Positions 17,816 to 28,019 of a stretch of 64,000 bases of DNA are shown here, one piece after another (the stretch's first letter is position 1; each line of letters begins with the position of its first letter). The stretch is taken from NCBI RefSeq assembly GCF_026625645.1, contig NZ_CP113056.1:930001-994000 (forward strand). The letters are read 5' to 3'. Both the position numbers and the translations under genes were made by a program. Under the pieces are notes generated by a model. That model saw only the letters and a program-made list of their open reading frames with translations. It searched no databases and was not told the DNA's origin. This stretch comes from Ancylobacter sp. SL191. GTDB taxonomy: Bacteria > Pseudomonadota > Alphaproteobacteria > Rhizobiales > Xanthobacteraceae.

Positions 17816-18769
17816 ATGGACGAACATCCCGCCTCTTCCCGCGGCCGGCGCCATCCCCGCCCGGCCCCCGAACGTCACCATCCGCCCGGCGAGGCGCCCC
17901 ATCAGGGCGTCATCGTCTCCGGCGAGAGCAGCGCAACGTCGGAACCGGCCGGGCCGCGCATCGCCGTGGCGTTGGGCTCGGGCGGGGCGCGCGGCCTCTC
18001 GCATATCGTCGTGCTGGAGGCGCTGGACGAACTCGGCATCCGCCCCTGCGCCATCGCCGGCGCCTCGATCGGCGGCTTCTTCGGCTGCATCTACGCCGCC
18101 GGCATGCCGGCCAAGGATCTGCGCCAGCTCGTGTCGCACACGCTGCGCAACCGCGGCGAGGTGATGCGCCGCCTGCTCGCCGCCCGCGTCGGGCGCATCG
18201 CCGACCTGTTCGGCGGCCTCGGCAATCCCGTGCTGGTCGATGCCGAGCGCGTGGTCGCCGGCTTCCTCCCCGATATGGTGCCGGAGCGCTTCGAGGATCT
18301 CGCCATTCCCTTCCAGGTGGTGGCGACGGATTATTGGGGTCGCTGCGAGAAGATGTTCGAGCACGGCCCGATCCGCCCGGCCATTGCCGCCTCGCTGGCC
18401 ATTCCCGGCCTGATGCGTCCGGTGGAACTCGGCGGCCACACGCTGGTTGATGGCGGCGCGGTCAACCCGCTGCCCTTCGACCTCCTGCGCTCCAAGGCCG
18501 ACATCGTGCTGGCCGTCGACATCACCGGCGGCCATGGCGCGGACACGCGCGGCGTGCCGCAGGCGCTGGAATCGATGTTCGCCACGCTGCAGATCATGGC
18601 CAGCGCCATTGTCGGCGAGAAGCTGAAATCCGGCGCGCCGGACATCCTCATTCGCCCGAATGTGCATGACTTCCGCGTGCTCGACTTCTTCCGCGTGATG
18701 GCCATCCTCAAGGCCGCCGAGCCGGCCAAGGATGAGGTGAAGCGCCGGCTTGAGGCCGTGCTGGGCTGA
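17816..18769 (+). CDS. Patatin-like phospholipase
   Basis: A 317-residue RssA-type patatin hydrolase, expected to deacylate phospholipids or other lipids. The oxyanion loop GSGGARG is near residues 53-59, the nucleophile motif GASIGG near residues 81-86 (Ser83), and the catalytic Asp in DGGAVNP near residue 220. The first 45 residues are His/Pro/Arg-rich and non-conserved, so a later start is possible. No signal peptide is seen. It converges on the YnfA-like gene with only 4 bp between stops. Confidence 0.9.
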   Translation: MDEHPASSRGRRHPRPAPERHHPPGEAPHQGVIVSGESSATSEPAGPRIAVALGSGGARGLSHIVVLEALDELGIRPCAIAGASIGGFFGCIYAAGMPAKDLRQLVSHTLRNRGEVMRRLLAARVGRIADLFGGLGNPVLVDAERVVAGFLPDMVPERFEDLAIPFQVVATDYWGRCEKMFEHGPIRPAIAASLAIPGLMRPVELGGHTLVDGGAVNPLPFDLLRSKADIVLAVDITGGHGADTRGVPQALESMFATLQIMASAIVGEKLKSGAPDILIRPNVHDFRVLDFFRVMAILKAAEPAKDEVKRRLEAVLG

Positions 18770-18773
18770 GGCG

Positions 18774-19112
18774 TCAGCCGCGCGGGCCGAACACCACGAT
18801 GGCCGCGCCAAAAAGGCACACGGCGCCGCCGAGCAGATCCCACCAATCCGGCCGGAATCCTTCGACCGCCCATAGCCAGAGGAGGGAGGCCGCGACATAG
18901 ACCCCGCCATAGGCGGCGAAGGCCCGCCCGGCGGCGCTCGCCTCGACCTGCGTCAGCGCCGTGCCGAAGGCGATGAGGCTGAGTATGCCCGGCACCAGCC
19001 AGAGCGGGTTCGCCCCGCTGCGCAGCACCGCCCAGAAGGCGAAGCAGCCGGCGATTTCCAGAAAGGCGGCAAGACCGAAAAGGAGGGGGGTGGGCACAAG
19101 CGCGGTGGTCAT
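18774..19112 (-). CDS. UPF0060 (YnfA) family membrane protein
   Basis: A 112-residue integral membrane protein with four hydrophobic segments, matching the UPF0060/YnfA small multidrug-resistance-like family; [19 protein letters not shown] and [21 protein letters not shown] are recognisable family segments. ATG 19112 has GGGGAG just upstream. It starts 14 bp after the ispE stop on the same strand and is likely cotranscribed. Transport function in this family is suggested from fold only. Confidence 0.9.
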   Translation of the reverse strand: MTTALVPTPLLFGLAAFLEIAGCFAFWAVLRSGANPLWLVPGILSLIAFGTALTQVEASAAGRAFAAYGGVYVAASLLWLWAVEGFRPDWWDLLGGAVCLFGAAIVVFGPRG

Positions 19113-19126
19113 GGGCTCTCCCCGCC

Positions 19127-20017
19127 TCAGCCGATTACGGTGGATTTCACCCACCAGCCCGGCCGGGCGGCGGCGACCTGCTTGGCCGCGCGGGCGGCGG
19201 CGCGGCAATCGTCATAGAGCGCGAACATTGTCGCGCCGGAGCCGGACATGCGCACCAGCCTCACATCCGGCGTCCCGGCCAACGCCGCTTCCACCTCATC
19301 AAGCACCGGCGCGAGGGCGCGGGCGGGCGCCTCCAAGTCGTTCGGTTCGTTGGCGAGCCAGCCCAGCGCCGCCGCGCGGCTGGTGAAGGCGGGCAGCGGC
19401 GTCGCGCGTGCCCGTGTCGTGCCCGGCTCAAGCGCCAGCGCGCGGAACACGCCGGAAGTCTCGACCGGCACGCGCGGATTGACCAGCACGGCGCCGAAGC
19501 GCGGCAGGGCGACGGGGGTCAGGCTCTCACCGCGCCCGCCCATGAGGCAGGCCCGCCCCAAAAGGCAGGCCGGCACATCCGAACCGGTGGCGAGCGCCGC
19601 CGCCATGAGGCGCGGATCGCCCAGCGCCAACCCATTGGCACGGGCCAGCAGCCGCAGCGCCGCCGCTGCGTCGGCCGAACCGCCGCCAATGCCGGCTGCG
19701 ACCGGCAGGCGCTTGTCGAGAGTGAAAGAACCGAGCCCAAGGCCGGGCACGCGGGTGGCGAGGTCGCGCGCGGCGCGCAGCACCAGATTGTCGGCCCCCG
19801 CCTCCAGCCCCGCCGCGCCCGGACCGGTGAGGCTCAGCGACAGCTCGTCTCCCGGCGCGAGGCTCAATCGATCGGCGACGCCGGCAAAGGCAACGAGGCT
19901 CGCCAGTTCGTGATAGCCGTCGGCGCGGCGCCCGAGCACGCGCAGCGACAGGTTCACCTTCGCGGGAGCGCGTTCGGTGGGCACGGCGGATGGCGTGGAT
20001 GCAGGCGGGCGCAGCAT
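19127..20017 (-). CDS. ispE: 4-diphosphocytidyl-2-C-methyl-D-erythritol kinase
   Basis: Phosphorylates CDP-methylerythritol in the non-mevalonate isoprenoid pathway. It has 296 residues. GHMP-kinase features are clear: [22 protein letters not shown] at the start of the domain (motif with the key Lys and His), the ATP loop [15 protein letters not shown], and the C-terminal [13 protein letters not shown] motif. ATG 20017 is the first Met near the conserved start; the frame stays open upstream through the rimP leader but without support. It is divergent from rimP. Confidence 0.94.
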   Translation of the reverse strand: MLRPPASTPSAVPTERAPAKVNLSLRVLGRRADGYHELASLVAFAGVADRLSLAPGDELSLSLTGPGAAGLEAGADNLVLRAARDLATRVPGLGLGSFTLDKRLPVAAGIGGGSADAAAALRLLARANGLALGDPRLMAAALATGSDVPACLLGRACLMGGRGESLTPVALPRFGAVLVNPRVPVETSGVFRALALEPGTTRARATPLPAFTSRAAALGWLANEPNDLEAPARALAPVLDEVEAALAGTPDVRLVRMSGSGATMFALYDDCRAAARAAKQVAAARPGWWVKSTVIG

Positions 20018-20072
20018 GGTCCGCTTATGCGACGGCGGGCCGGACCTCGCAAGGCGGCGCTTCCGGCCCGTG

Positions 20073-20103
20073 CTTGCCAGCGACCGGCGTTTGGATGTAT
20101 AAG
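20073..20103 (+). promoter_or_regulatory. Candidate promoter of the rimP-nusA-infB operon
   Basis: CTTGCC (20073-20078) and TATAAG (20098-20103), with TG directly before the latter, are separated by 19 bp, slightly long. It is the only TATA-like element in the divergent ispE-rimP gap and would place the start of transcription near 20110, just upstream of the leader hairpin. Confidence 0.4.
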
Positions 20104-20145
20104 ACCGCCAATCCAAATATCTCACAACGACTTCTGGTCGGTTGA

Positions 20146-20178
20146 GAGTGGGTTCCGCCGCCGGAACCCGCTCTTTTT
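20146..20178 (+). terminator. Terminator-like hairpin in the rimP leader (possible attenuator)
   Basis: GAGTGGGTTCC (20146-20156) pairs with GGAACCCGCTC (20163-20173), 11 bp with one U-G wobble, six-base GCCGCC loop, followed directly by five T. This is a textbook intrinsic terminator, but it lies 34 bp before rimP and after the only candidate promoter, so it probably acts as a conditional attenuator in the leader of the whole operon. No gene on the plus strand ends here that would need it. Confidence 0.7.
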
Positions 20179-20211
20179 GCATTGCGGACCTGATAGGTTC
20201 GGACGGGACGG

Positions 20212-21063
20212 ATGAGCGAACAGGACATCACTGCCGAACAGGCAAACGAAGCGGCTACCGCGCCGGAATCGCGCCTCGACGAGCCGCGGCTCGTGACCGA
20301 GACCGGCCCGGCCGCGCGAGTCGCCGGGATTGTCGGCCCGGTGCTCCAGGGCCTCGGCTTCCGCCTTGTGCGGGTCAGGCTCTCGGGCCGCGAGGGCATA
20401 ACGCTGCAGATCATGGCCGAGCGGCCCGATGGCAGTTTCGGTATCGAGGAATGCGAGGCGGCGAGCCGTGCCATCTCGCCGGTGCTCGATGTCGAGGATC
20501 CGATCTCCGGCGCCTACACGCTGGAAATGTCCTCGCCCGGCATCGACCGCCCGCTGGTGCGCCTCAGCGATTTCGAGCGCTGGGCAGGTCATGAGGTAAA
20601 GGTCGAGATGGCCGTGCCGCTGGAGGGCCGCAAGCGCTTTCGCGGCACGCTGACGGGCGCGCAGAACGCCGAGGCGCTGGTGCGCCTGCCCGACGCCCCC
20701 GCCGACACGCCGGACCTGTTCGCCCTGCCGATCGCCGACATTGGCGAGGCCCGCCTCGTCATGACCGAGGCGCTGATCCGCGAGGCCCTGCGGCGCGACA
20801 AGGCGCTGCGCGAGGGCGCCGGCATCGACGAGGACGACATCGACACCGCCGATATCGGCGATGCGCTCGCCGACGAGACCGAGGGCGACGAGGATGCGGG
20901 CGAGGACTCGGCGGAGGGCCCCACCCCTCGCCTCATCCCGCCGAAGAAGATGCCGGTGCGCGGCAAGGTGAAGGCGAAGCCCGCCTTCAAGCCGAAGGGC
21001 GCCGCCAAGCCCGGCAAGAAGTCCAACGCCAAACGCAAATCTACCGCGAAGGAGATCCACTGA
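20212..21063 (+). CDS. rimP: Ribosome maturation factor RimP
   Basis: Needed for 30S subunit maturation. It has 283 residues, longer than the about 150 of E. coli. The conserved core (residues about 40-190) shows [17 protein letters not shown] and SSPGIDRPL motifs. Beyond it the protein has an acidic stretch ([13 protein letters not shown], residues 225-240) and a Lys/Ala/Pro-rich basic tail, as in other Rhizobiales RimP. The stop overlaps the nusA start by one base (TGATG), so the two are coupled. It is the first gene of the operon. Confidence 0.95.
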   Translation: MSEQDITAEQANEAATAPESRLDEPRLVTETGPAARVAGIVGPVLQGLGFRLVRVRLSGREGITLQIMAERPDGSFGIEECEAASRAISPVLDVEDPISGAYTLEMSSPGIDRPLVRLSDFERWAGHEVKVEMAVPLEGRKRFRGTLTGAQNAEALVRLPDAPADTPDLFALPIADIGEARLVMTEALIREALRRDKALREGAGIDEDDIDTADIGDALADETEGDEDAGEDSAEGPTPRLIPPKKMPVRGKVKAKPAFKPKGAAKPGKKSNAKRKSTAKEIH

Positions 21064-22682
21064 TGGCAGTGGTCAGCGCAAACCGGCTCGAACTCCTGCA
21101 GATCGCCGATGCGGTCGCGCGCGAGAAATCCATCGACCGGGGCATCGTCATCGCCGCCATGGAAGATGCGATCGCCAAGGCGGCCCGCTCGCGCTACGGC
21201 GCGGAGACCGACATCCACGCCGAGATCAACCCGCGCACCGGCGAACTGCGCCTGGCGCGCCATCTCCTCGTGGTCGATCAGGTCGACAATCCTGCCATCG
21301 AGATCGACCTCGCCAGCGCCAACCGGCTGAACCCGGCCGCGCAGGTCGGCGATTCCATCGCCGACACGCTGCCGCCCTTCGATTTCGGCCGGATTGCCGC
21401 GCAGAGCGCCAAGCAGGTCATCGTGCAGAAGGTGCGCGAGGCCGAGCGCGACCGGCAGTATGACGAGTTCAAGGATCGCATCGGCGAGATCGTCAACGGC
21501 GCGGTCAAGCGCGTCGAATATGGCAATGTGGTCGTCGATCTCGGCAAGGGCGAAGCCTCGCTGCGCCGCGACGAGTTGCTGCCGCGCGAAGTCTTCAAGG
21601 TCAGCGACCGCATCCGCGCCTATGTCTATGATGTGCGCCGCGAGCCGCGCGGCCCGCAGATCTTCCTGTCGCGCACCCATCCGCAGTTCATGGCGAAGCT
21701 GTTCGCGCAGGAAGTCCCGGAAATCTATGACGGCATCGTCGAGATCAAGGCGGTCGCCCGCGACCCCGGCTCGCGCGCCAAGATCGCCGTCACCTCGCGC
21801 GATTCCTCGGTGGACCCGGTCGGCGCCTGCGTCGGCATGCGCGGCTCGCGCGTGCAGGCCGTGGTGAACGAACTGCAGGGCGAGAAGATCGACATCATCC
21901 CGTGGTCGCAGGACGTCGCGACCTTCATCGTCAACGCGCTCGCCCCGGCCGAAGTGGTCAAGGTGGTGCTCGACGAGGATAGCGAGCGTATTGAAGTCGT
22001 GGTGCCCGATGCCCAACTAAGCCTGGCGATTGGCCGTCGCGGCCAGAATGTCCGCCTCGCTTCCCAGCTTACCGGCTGGGACATCGACATCATGACCGAG
22101 GCGGAAGAGAGCGAGCGGCGCCAGAAGGAATTCGCCGAGCGCTCGAAGATCTTCGCCGAGGCGCTCGATCTCGACGAGATGATGGGCCAGCTTCTGGCCT
22201 CCGAGGGCTTCGCGACGCTGGAAGAGCTGGCGTATGTGCCGCTCAACGAGCTCGCCGGCATCGAAGGCTTCGACGAGGACACGGCGCAGGAACTGCAGAG
22301 CCGCGCCCAGAACTATCTGGCGCAGGTCGAGGCCGATCTCGACGCGCGCCGCCGCGAGCTGGGCGTCGCCGACGACCTGCGCGAGGTGCCGGGCGTGACC
22401 TCGGCCATGCTGGTGGCGTTCGGTGAGAACGACATCAAGTCGGTCGAGGATCTCGCCGGCTGCGCCACCGACGATCTCGTCGGCTGGACCGAGCGCAAGG
22501 ATGGCGAAACCGTCCGCACGCCGGGCGCGCTGGAAGGCTTCGAGATCTCCCGCGAGGAGGCCGAGGCGATGGTGATGCAGGCCCGCGTCAAGGCCGGCTG
22601 GATCGACGAGTCGGAACTGGCGGTGGCTGGTGAGGACGCGGCGGACGGCGCGGCGGACGCCGAGGACGAGGCCCGGGCCTGA
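21063..22682 (+). CDS. nusA: Transcription termination/antitermination factor NusA
   Basis: Binds RNA polymerase and nascent RNA, modulating pausing, termination and rRNA antitermination. It has 539 residues. Order: N-terminal polymerase-binding domain (1-130), S1 domain (about 135-200, GAVKRVEYGNVVVDLG), two KH domains (VGACVGMRGSRVQAV and LAIGRRGQNVRLASQL), then two C-terminal helix-hairpin-helix repeats and an acidic tail. The start overlaps the rimP stop. rnpM follows after 42 bp. Confidence 0.97.
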   Translation: MAVVSANRLELLQIADAVAREKSIDRGIVIAAMEDAIAKAARSRYGAETDIHAEINPRTGELRLARHLLVVDQVDNPAIEIDLASANRLNPAAQVGDSIADTLPPFDFGRIAAQSAKQVIVQKVREAERDRQYDEFKDRIGEIVNGAVKRVEYGNVVVDLGKGEASLRRDELLPREVFKVSDRIRAYVYDVRREPRGPQIFLSRTHPQFMAKLFAQEVPEIYDGIVEIKAVARDPGSRAKIAVTSRDSSVDPVGACVGMRGSRVQAVVNELQGEKIDIIPWSQDVATFIVNALAPAEVVKVVLDEDSERIEVVVPDAQLSLAIGRRGQNVRLASQLTGWDIDIMTEAEESERRQKEFAERSKIFAEALDLDEMMGQLLASEGFATLEELAYVPLNELAGIEGFDEDTAQELQSRAQNYLAQVEADLDARRRELGVADDLREVPGVTSAMLVAFGENDIKSVEDLAGCATDDLVGWTERKDGETVRTPGALEGFEISREEAEAMVMQARVKAGWIDESELAVAGEDAADGAADAEDEARA

Positions 22683-22724
22683 TCGGCTCTGGCTGGGTCT
22701 GGGGCGCCGGGGACGGAGGCGGGA

Positions 22725-23504
22725 ATGCCTGACGAGAACACGGCGCCCGGCACGGACGTGCCCGAGATTGGCGTGCCCAAGATTGACGTGCCTGAGACGA
22801 ACGTGCCCAACGCAGATGCGGCTGCCGCCGGCACCGAGGTGCCGGAGCCGGAGCTGCCGGAAACCGATGCCGGCCCCGCGGCCGCGCGTCGCGAGACCAC
22901 CCGGCAGTGCCTCGCCACCCGCGAGGTGATGCCGGTCGACCGGATGATCCGCTTCGTCGTCGGTCCCGACGGCGTGGTGGTTCCCGATATCGCCGCCCGC
23001 CTGCCGGGTCGCGGTGCCTGGGTCGCCGCCAATCGCGCGGCGCTGCGCCAGGCGATGAAGAAGAAGGCTTTCGGCCGCGCCTTTCGCGGCCGTGGCCGTG
23101 CCGAGGAGAGCCTCCCCGATCTGGTGGGGGCGCTGCTCGAAAAGGACGCGCTCGCCGCCCTCGCCCTCGCCAACAAGGCCGGGCGGGTGGTGACGGGCAA
23201 TGCCAAGGTGGTCGAGGCGCTGCAGGCTGCGGCGCCGCGGCCGGGCATGAAGCAGGTGCCCGTCGCGGGGCTGATGCACGCGGCGGACGCGGCCGAGGAC
23301 GGGATGGCGAAACTCGATGCGCTGGCCCGCCGGATCGGCGAGGCGGCGGGACGGGAAATCGCCCGCGTCATGGCCTTTCCGGGCGCGCAATTGGACTTGG
23401 CACTCGGGCGGGCAAATGTGGTACATGCTGCGCTGCTTGCGCATCCGACGAGCGCGGGCTTCCTCGCGCGTGTAAAAAGGCTCGAAGACTGGCGCGCCGA
23501 CTAA
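22725..23504 (+). CDS. RNA-binding protein: YlxR/RnpM (DUF448) domain fused to an L7Ae-like domain
   Basis: A 259-residue protein between nusA and infB. The YlxR domain occupies about residues 60-140 with RQCLATREVMPVDRMIRFV and LPGRGAWV signatures; in Firmicutes this family (RnpM) binds RNase P RNA. The second half (about 140-235) has LLEKDALAALALANKAGRVVTG, typical of the L7Ae/YlxQ RNA-binding fold, which is a separate gene in Bacilli. The N-terminus holds four 5-residue (D/G/N)VPxx repeats and is acidic. The role is probably RNA metabolism linked to translation; the direct partner is unknown. Confidence 0.88.
   Translation: MPDENTAPGTDVPEIGVPKIDVPETNVPNADAAAAGTEVPEPELPETDAGPAAARRETTRQCLATREVMPVDRMIRFVVGPDGVVVPDIAARLPGRGAWVAANRAALRQAMKKKAFGRAFRGRGRAEESLPDLVGALLEKDALAALALANKAGRVVTGNAKVVEALQAAAPRPGMKQVPVAGLMHAADAAEDGMAKLDALARRIGEAAGREIARVMAFPGAQLDLALGRANVVHAALLAHPTSAGFLARVKRLEDWRAD
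22755..22814 (+). repeat. Four 15-bp tandem repeats encoding xVPxx pentads
   Basis: Four in-frame 15-bp units encode DVPEI, GVPKI, DVPET and NVPNA in the N-terminal tail of the RnpM-like protein. Each keeps a GTGCC core. They make a short Pro/Val-rich, probably unstructured segment. Confidence 0.75.
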
Positions 23505-23570
23505 GCCAGTCGCCGAACGATAAGTGACGCATTCACGCACGGGGCGGGAGTGCACAGGAACGGATACCGA

Positions 23571-26339
23571 ATGACCGATACGAAGAACCCGGGCGAGAAG
23601 ACGGTGGGCGTTGGCCAGGGTGCTGGCCAGGGGGGCAAGACCCTCACGCTCAAGCGACCTGTCGAGCAGGGCGTCGTCCGCCAGAGCTTCAGCCATGGAC
23701 GGTCCAAGTCCGTCGTGGTCGAGAAGGTGAAGCGTCGTGTACTTGGCCCGGGCGACAAGCCCGAGGCGCCGGTCGCGGCTGCCCCTTCTCCGGCCCCGGC
23801 GTCGGCCCAGCCGTCCCGTCCCGCTCCGGCTCCCGCCGCATCGCCGGCCCGCCCCGCTCCGGCGGCGCAGACCGCGCGCCCGCCGCTGCGCAGCACCCAG
23901 CCCTCGCCGAACGCCAATCTCTCGGCGCCGCGTCCGGCCCCGCAGGGCCCGCGCCCCGGCGGCGTCGTGCTGCGTTCGCTGACCGAGGAAGAGGCCCGCG
24001 CCCGCACCGCGGCCCTGCAGGACGCCCGCGTCCGCGAGGTCGAGGAGCGCAAGCGCGCCGAGGAAGAAGCCCGCCGCCGCGCCGAGCGCGAGGCGCGCGA
24101 GAAGATCGAGCGTGAGGCCGCCGAAGCGCGCAAGCGCGAGGAAGAGGCCCGCCGCGCCGCCGACGACGAGGCCAAGCGCAAGTCCGAGGAAGAGGCCCGC
24201 AAGCGTTTCGGCGAGAACCAGCCGGCCGCCGCGCCCTCCGCCCCGGCGGCGCCGCGCGCCGCCCAGCCGGCCGCGCCCGCCCCCTCCACGGCCGCCACTC
24301 CCGGCGCGCCGCGCGTGGCGACCCCGCGCAGCCCGAACGCGATGGATTCCGAGGAAGACGATCGCCGTCCGGTCCGTCGTGGCCCCGGTGGCGCCCCCGC
24401 GCGTCCGGTCACCCCGCCCAAGCCGACCCGTCCGGCCGGCCCCGAGAAGAGCCGTGGCCGCCTGACCGTCGTCACCGCCCAGTCCTCCGAGGACGAGCGC
24501 CAGCGTTCGGTCGCCTCCTTCCGCCGCCGCACCCAGCGCATGAGCGGTCATCGCCATGTCGAGGCGAAGGAGAAGATCGCGCGTGAAGTGACGGTCCCGG
24601 AGACGATCTCCATCCAGGAGCTCGCCAACCGCATGGCCGAGCGCGCCGTCGACGTCATCCGCCTGCTGATGAAGCAGGGCCAGATGGTGAAGATCACCGA
24701 TGTGATCGACGCCGACACGGCCCAGCTCATCGCCGAGGAACTCGGTCACAGCGTGCGCCGCGTCGCCGAATCCGACGTCGAGGAAGGCCTGTTCGATACG
24801 GCCGACACCGACGACGAGCTGGTGTCGCGTCCGCCGGTCGTGACCATCATGGGCCATGTCGACCACGGCAAGACCTCGCTGCTCGATGCCATCCGCAAGG
24901 CCAATGTCGTCTCGGGCGAGGCTGGCGGCATCACGCAGCATATCGGCGCCTATCAGGTGACCTCCCCGCTCGGCGGCAAGGTGACCTTCATCGACACCCC
25001 CGGCCACGCCGCCTTCACGGCGATGCGTGCCCGTGGCGCGAAGGTGACGGACATCGTGGTGCTGGTGGTGGCGGCCGATGACGGCGTCATGCCGCAGACG
25101 GTCGAGGCCATCAGCCACGCCCGCGCCGCCAAGGTTCCGATGATCGTGGCGATCAACAAGATCGACAAGCCCGGTGCCAAGCCCGAGCGCGTGCGCAGCG
25201 AACTGCTGCAGTACGAGGTTCAGGTGGAAAGCCTCGGCGGCGACACGCTGGAAGTCGAGGTCTCGGCCAAGGCCCAGACCAATCTCGACAAGCTGCTGGA
25301 GCTGATCACCCTCCAGGCGGAAGTGCTCGACCTCAAGGCGAACCCGAACCGCGACGCGGAAGGCACCGTCATCGAGGCCAAGCTCGACCGTGGCCGTGGC
25401 CCGGTTGCCACCGTTCTGGTCCAGCGCGGCACGCTGCATGTCGGCGACATCGTCGTGGCCGGCGCCGAGATGGGCCGCGTGCGCGCCCTGATCGACGACA
25501 AGGGCGCCAATGTCGCCGGTGCCGGCCCGTCCTTCCCGGTCGAGGTGCTCGGCTTCAACGGCACGCCGGAGGCGGGTGACCGCATCGCCGTGGTGGAAAA
25601 CGAAGCCCGTGCCCGCGAGATCACCGACTATCGCCAGCGCCAGAAGCGCGAGAAGGCGGCGGCCCGTTCCGCCACCGTCCGCGGCTCGCTGGAGCAGATG
25701 ATGAGCCAGGCCAAGACGACGGGCCGGAAGGAATTCCCGCTCATCATCAAGGGCGACGTGTCCGGTTCGGTGGAAGCGATCATCTCCTCGCTGGAGAAGC
25801 TCGGCACCGACGAGGTGCAGGCCCGCATCATCCACTCCGGCGCGGGCGGCGTGAACGAGAGCGACGTGACGCTGGCCGAGACGGCCGGCGCGGCGATCAT
25901 CGCGTTCAACGTGCGCGCCAACAAGGAAGCCCGCGACGCCGCGGACCGTGCCGGCATCGAGATCCGCCAGTACAACATCATCTACGACCTTGTGGATGAC
26001 GTGAAGGCGGCGATGGGTGGCCTGCTCGCCCCGGTGAACCGCGAGACCATGCTCGGCAACGCCCTGATCAAGGAGATCTTCGGCGTCTCCAAGGTCGGCA
26101 AGGTGGCGGGCTGCCTCGTCACCGACGGCATCGTCGAGCGCGGCCAGCATGTCCGCCTGATCCGCGACAACGTCGTGATCCACGAGGGCAAGCTTGCGAC
26201 GCTGAACCGCTTCAAGGATGCGGTGAACACGGTGCAGTCCGGCCAGGAATGCGGCATGTCCTTCGAGAACTACCAGGACATGCGCGCCGGCGACGTCATC
26301 GAGTGCTACCGCGTCGAGGTCGTGCAGCGCACGCTGTGA
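23571..26339 (+). CDS. infB: Translation initiation factor IF-2
   Basis: GTPase that brings fMet-tRNA to the 30S subunit and promotes subunit joining. It has 922 residues. A long Pro/Ala/Arg/Glu-rich N-terminal region (residues about 40-310) includes a charged helical stretch rich in EEARRR. IF2-N follows, then the G domain with GHVDHGKTS (G1), [15 protein letters not shown] (G3) and [13 protein letters not shown] (G4), and the C-terminal fMet-tRNA-binding domains. ATG 23571 has AGGAA about 10 nt upstream; the GTG at 23550 is embedded in a ribosome-binding-like sequence and less likely. Confidence 0.97.
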   Translation: MTDTKNPGEKTVGVGQGAGQGGKTLTLKRPVEQGVVRQSFSHGRSKSVVVEKVKRRVLGPGDKPEAPVAAAPSPAPASAQPSRPAPAPAASPARPAPAAQTARPPLRSTQPSPNANLSAPRPAPQGPRPGGVVLRSLTEEEARARTAALQDARVREVEERKRAEEEARRRAEREAREKIEREAAEARKREEEARRAADDEAKRKSEEEARKRFGENQPAAAPSAPAAPRAAQPAAPAPSTAATPGAPRVATPRSPNAMDSEEDDRRPVRRGPGGAPARPVTPPKPTRPAGPEKSRGRLTVVTAQSSEDERQRSVASFRRRTQRMSGHRHVEAKEKIAREVTVPETISIQELANRMAERAVDVIRLLMKQGQMVKITDVIDADTAQLIAEELGHSVRRVAESDVEEGLFDTADTDDELVSRPPVVTIMGHVDHGKTSLLDAIRKANVVSGEAGGITQHIGAYQVTSPLGGKVTFIDTPGHAAFTAMRARGAKVTDIVVLVVAADDGVMPQTVEAISHARAAKVPMIVAINKIDKPGAKPERVRSELLQYEVQVESLGGDTLEVEVSAKAQTNLDKLLELITLQAEVLDLKANPNRDAEGTVIEAKLDRGRGPVATVLVQRGTLHVGDIVVAGAEMGRVRALIDDKGANVAGAGPSFPVEVLGFNGTPEAGDRIAVVENEARAREITDYRQRQKREKAAARSATVRGSLEQMMSQAKTTGRKEFPLIIKGDVSGSVEAIISSLEKLGTDEVQARIIHSGAGGVNESDVTLAETAGAAIIAFNVRANKEARDAADRAGIEIRQYNIIYDLVDDVKAAMGGLLAPVNRETMLGNALIKEIFGVSKVGKVAGCLVTDGIVERGQHVRLIRDNVVIHEGKLATLNRFKDAVNTVQSGQECGMSFENYQDMRAGDVIECYRVEVVQRTL

Positions 26340-26343
26340 TCCA

Positions 26344-26367
26344 CGACGCCCCGTTCGCGGGGCGTCG
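26344..26367 (+). terminator. UUCG-capped hairpin between infB and rbfA
   Basis: CGACGCCCCG (26344-26353) pairs perfectly with CGGGGCGTCG (26358-26367) around a TTCG loop, starting 4 bp after the infB stop. No T-tract follows, so it is more likely an mRNA-stabilising or processing hairpin, or a partial terminator that lowers expression of rbfA-truB relative to infB. Confidence 0.5.
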
Positions 26368-26488
26368 GCGCGTCTCCTGAGGGGACGCGACACTCCACGG
26401 GAAGGTGCGGTCCAAGCCCGCGCCTTCCGGTCGAAGCCGGCTCCGCCGGCCCGGTGCGCCGGGCGGGAGCCCTGAAGGTTTGTGCATC

Positions 26489-26908
26489 ATGAAGAACAGA
26501 GCGAGCTCGGGTTCCGGCCCGAGCCAGCGCCAGTTGCGCGTGGGCGAACTGGTACGCCACGCCCTCTCGGACATTCTCGCGCGCGGCGACCTGCCCGATC
26601 CCGCGCTCACCAAGGTTCTGATCACCGTGCCCGAGGTGCGGATGAGCCCGGACCTGAAGATTGCCACCTGCTTTGTCATGCCGCTCGGCGGCAAGGACAC
26701 CAAGGCGGCGATCGACGCGCTGGCGACCAACGCCAAGCCGCTGCGCGGCGCCATCGGCCGCCGCGTCGAACTCAAATTCGTGCCGGAACTGCGTTTCCGC
26801 ATCGACACCTCCTTCGAGGAGGGCTCGCGGATCGACGCCCTGCTGCGCCTGCCCGTGGTGCAGCGCGACCTCGAGACCGACACGACCGACAGCGAGACCG
26901 ACGAATGA
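26489..26908 (+). CDS. rbfA: Ribosome-binding factor A
   Basis: Cold-shock protein that binds the 30S subunit and helps mature the 5' end of 16S rRNA. It has 139 residues. [19 protein letters not shown] and the KH-like core with [17 protein letters not shown] are typical. ATG 26489 is supported by the family N-terminus; the frame upstream is open but not conserved. The stop overlaps the truB start (ATGA at 26905-26908). Confidence 0.95.
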   Translation: MKNRASSGSGPSQRQLRVGELVRHALSDILARGDLPDPALTKVLITVPEVRMSPDLKIATCFVMPLGGKDTKAAIDALATNAKPLRGAIGRRVELKFVPELRFRIDTSFEEGSRIDALLRLPVVQRDLETDTTDSETDE

Positions 26909-27969
26909 ACGCCCCGCTTGCCCCCAAGGCCCTCCGCGACGAAGCTCTCGGCGAGGACGCCGTTCTGGACGCGGCCCTCACCGCGCCGCACGCCGTGCCC
27001 GAAACGGCCGTCGCCCTCCCGACCGAGGCCCCCGCCGAGTTGCCCCCGCGCAAGCGCCGCCCCAAGCGCGATGTCGATGGCTGGGTGCTGCTCGACAAGC
27101 CGGTCGGCATGACCTCGACCCAGGCGGTCGGCGCGGTGAAATGGCTGTTCCAGGCCAAGAAGGCCGGCCATGCCGGCACGCTCGACCCACTCGCCTCCGG
27201 CTGCCTGCCGATCGCGCTGGGCGAGGCGACCAAGACCGTTCCCTTCGTCATGGACGGGCGCAAGGTCTATCGCTTCACCGTGCGCTGGGGTGTCGAGACC
27301 GATACGGATGACAGCGAGGGCAAGGCCGTCGCGGACTCCACCGTGCGCCCGGACCGCGACGCCATTCTCGGCATCCTCGACGAGTTCCGCGGCCAGATCG
27401 AGCAGGTGCCGCCCGCCTTCTCGGCGCTGAAGATCAATGGCGAGCGCGCCTATGATCTCGCCCGCGACGGCATCCAGGTCGAGCTTGCCGCTCGCACCGT
27501 GGTGGTGCATTCGCTGGAACTCGTCGAGATGCCCGACGCCGACCATGCGGTGTTCGAGACCGAATGCGGCAAGGGCACCTATGTGCGCTCGCTCGCCCGC
27601 GACATGGGCCGACGCCTCGGCACGCATGGTCATATCTCGGCGCTGCGCCGCACCCGCGTCGGCACCTTCGCCGAGGAGGAACTCGTTCCGCTCGCCGCGC
27701 TGCGCGCCTGGTCCGAGGAGCGCGACGACGCCGCGCCGCTGCATGTGCTGCGCCCGGTCTCGGTCGGCCTCGACACGCTTCCCAGCCTGCGGGTCTCTTC
27801 CACCGATGCGGCGCGGCTCGCCCATGGCCAGCCGATCATCCTGCGCGGGCGCGACGCGCCGATCCTCGAAGGGCCGGTAGCGATCACCGCCGGCGGGCGC
27901 CTCATCGCGCTCGGCGAGGCCGAGGCCGGCGAGATCTACCCCAAGCGCATCTTCCACGCCGGCAAGTAG
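26905..27969 (+). CDS. truB: tRNA pseudouridine(55) synthase
   Basis: Makes pseudouridine 55 in the T-loop of tRNAs. It has 354 residues. The first 55 residues are a non-conserved extension; the catalytic core begins at [18 protein letters not shown] and the catalytic Asp94 lies in [11 protein letters not shown]. Later motifs ([20 protein letters not shown] and [12 protein letters not shown]) are intact. It overlaps rbfA. A strong hairpin without T-tract lies 24 bp after the stop. Confidence 0.96.
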   Translation: MNAPLAPKALRDEALGEDAVLDAALTAPHAVPETAVALPTEAPAELPPRKRRPKRDVDGWVLLDKPVGMTSTQAVGAVKWLFQAKKAGHAGTLDPLASGCLPIALGEATKTVPFVMDGRKVYRFTVRWGVETDTDDSEGKAVADSTVRPDRDAILGILDEFRGQIEQVPPAFSALKINGERAYDLARDGIQVELAARTVVVHSLELVEMPDADHAVFETECGKGTYVRSLARDMGRRLGTHGHISALRRTRVGTFAEEELVPLAALRAWSEERDDAAPLHVLRPVSVGLDTLPSLRVSSTDAARLAHGQPIILRGRDAPILEGPVAITAGGRLIALGEAEAGEIYPKRIFHAGK

Positions 27970-27992
27970 GCCGCGCTCCTAGAAGACCCCTC

Positions 27993-28019
27993 ATCGGCCC
28001 GGCCCCGCGCCGGGCCGAT
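27993..28019 (+). terminator. Hairpin downstream of truB
   Basis: ATCGGCCCGGC (27993-28003) pairs with GCCGGGCCGAT (28009-28019), a perfect 11-bp GC-rich stem with a five-base loop. No T-tract follows. It sits between truB and the TM2 gene and could mark the end of the rimP-truB transcript. Confidence 0.5.

Noticed and set aside
22017..26393. 1458-codon open frame on the minus strand opposite nusA, rnpM and infB
   Set aside because: It lies entirely antisense to genes with strong family matches. Long antisense frames are expected at this GC content, and its composition (Leu/Arg/His/Ala-rich) has no family resemblance.
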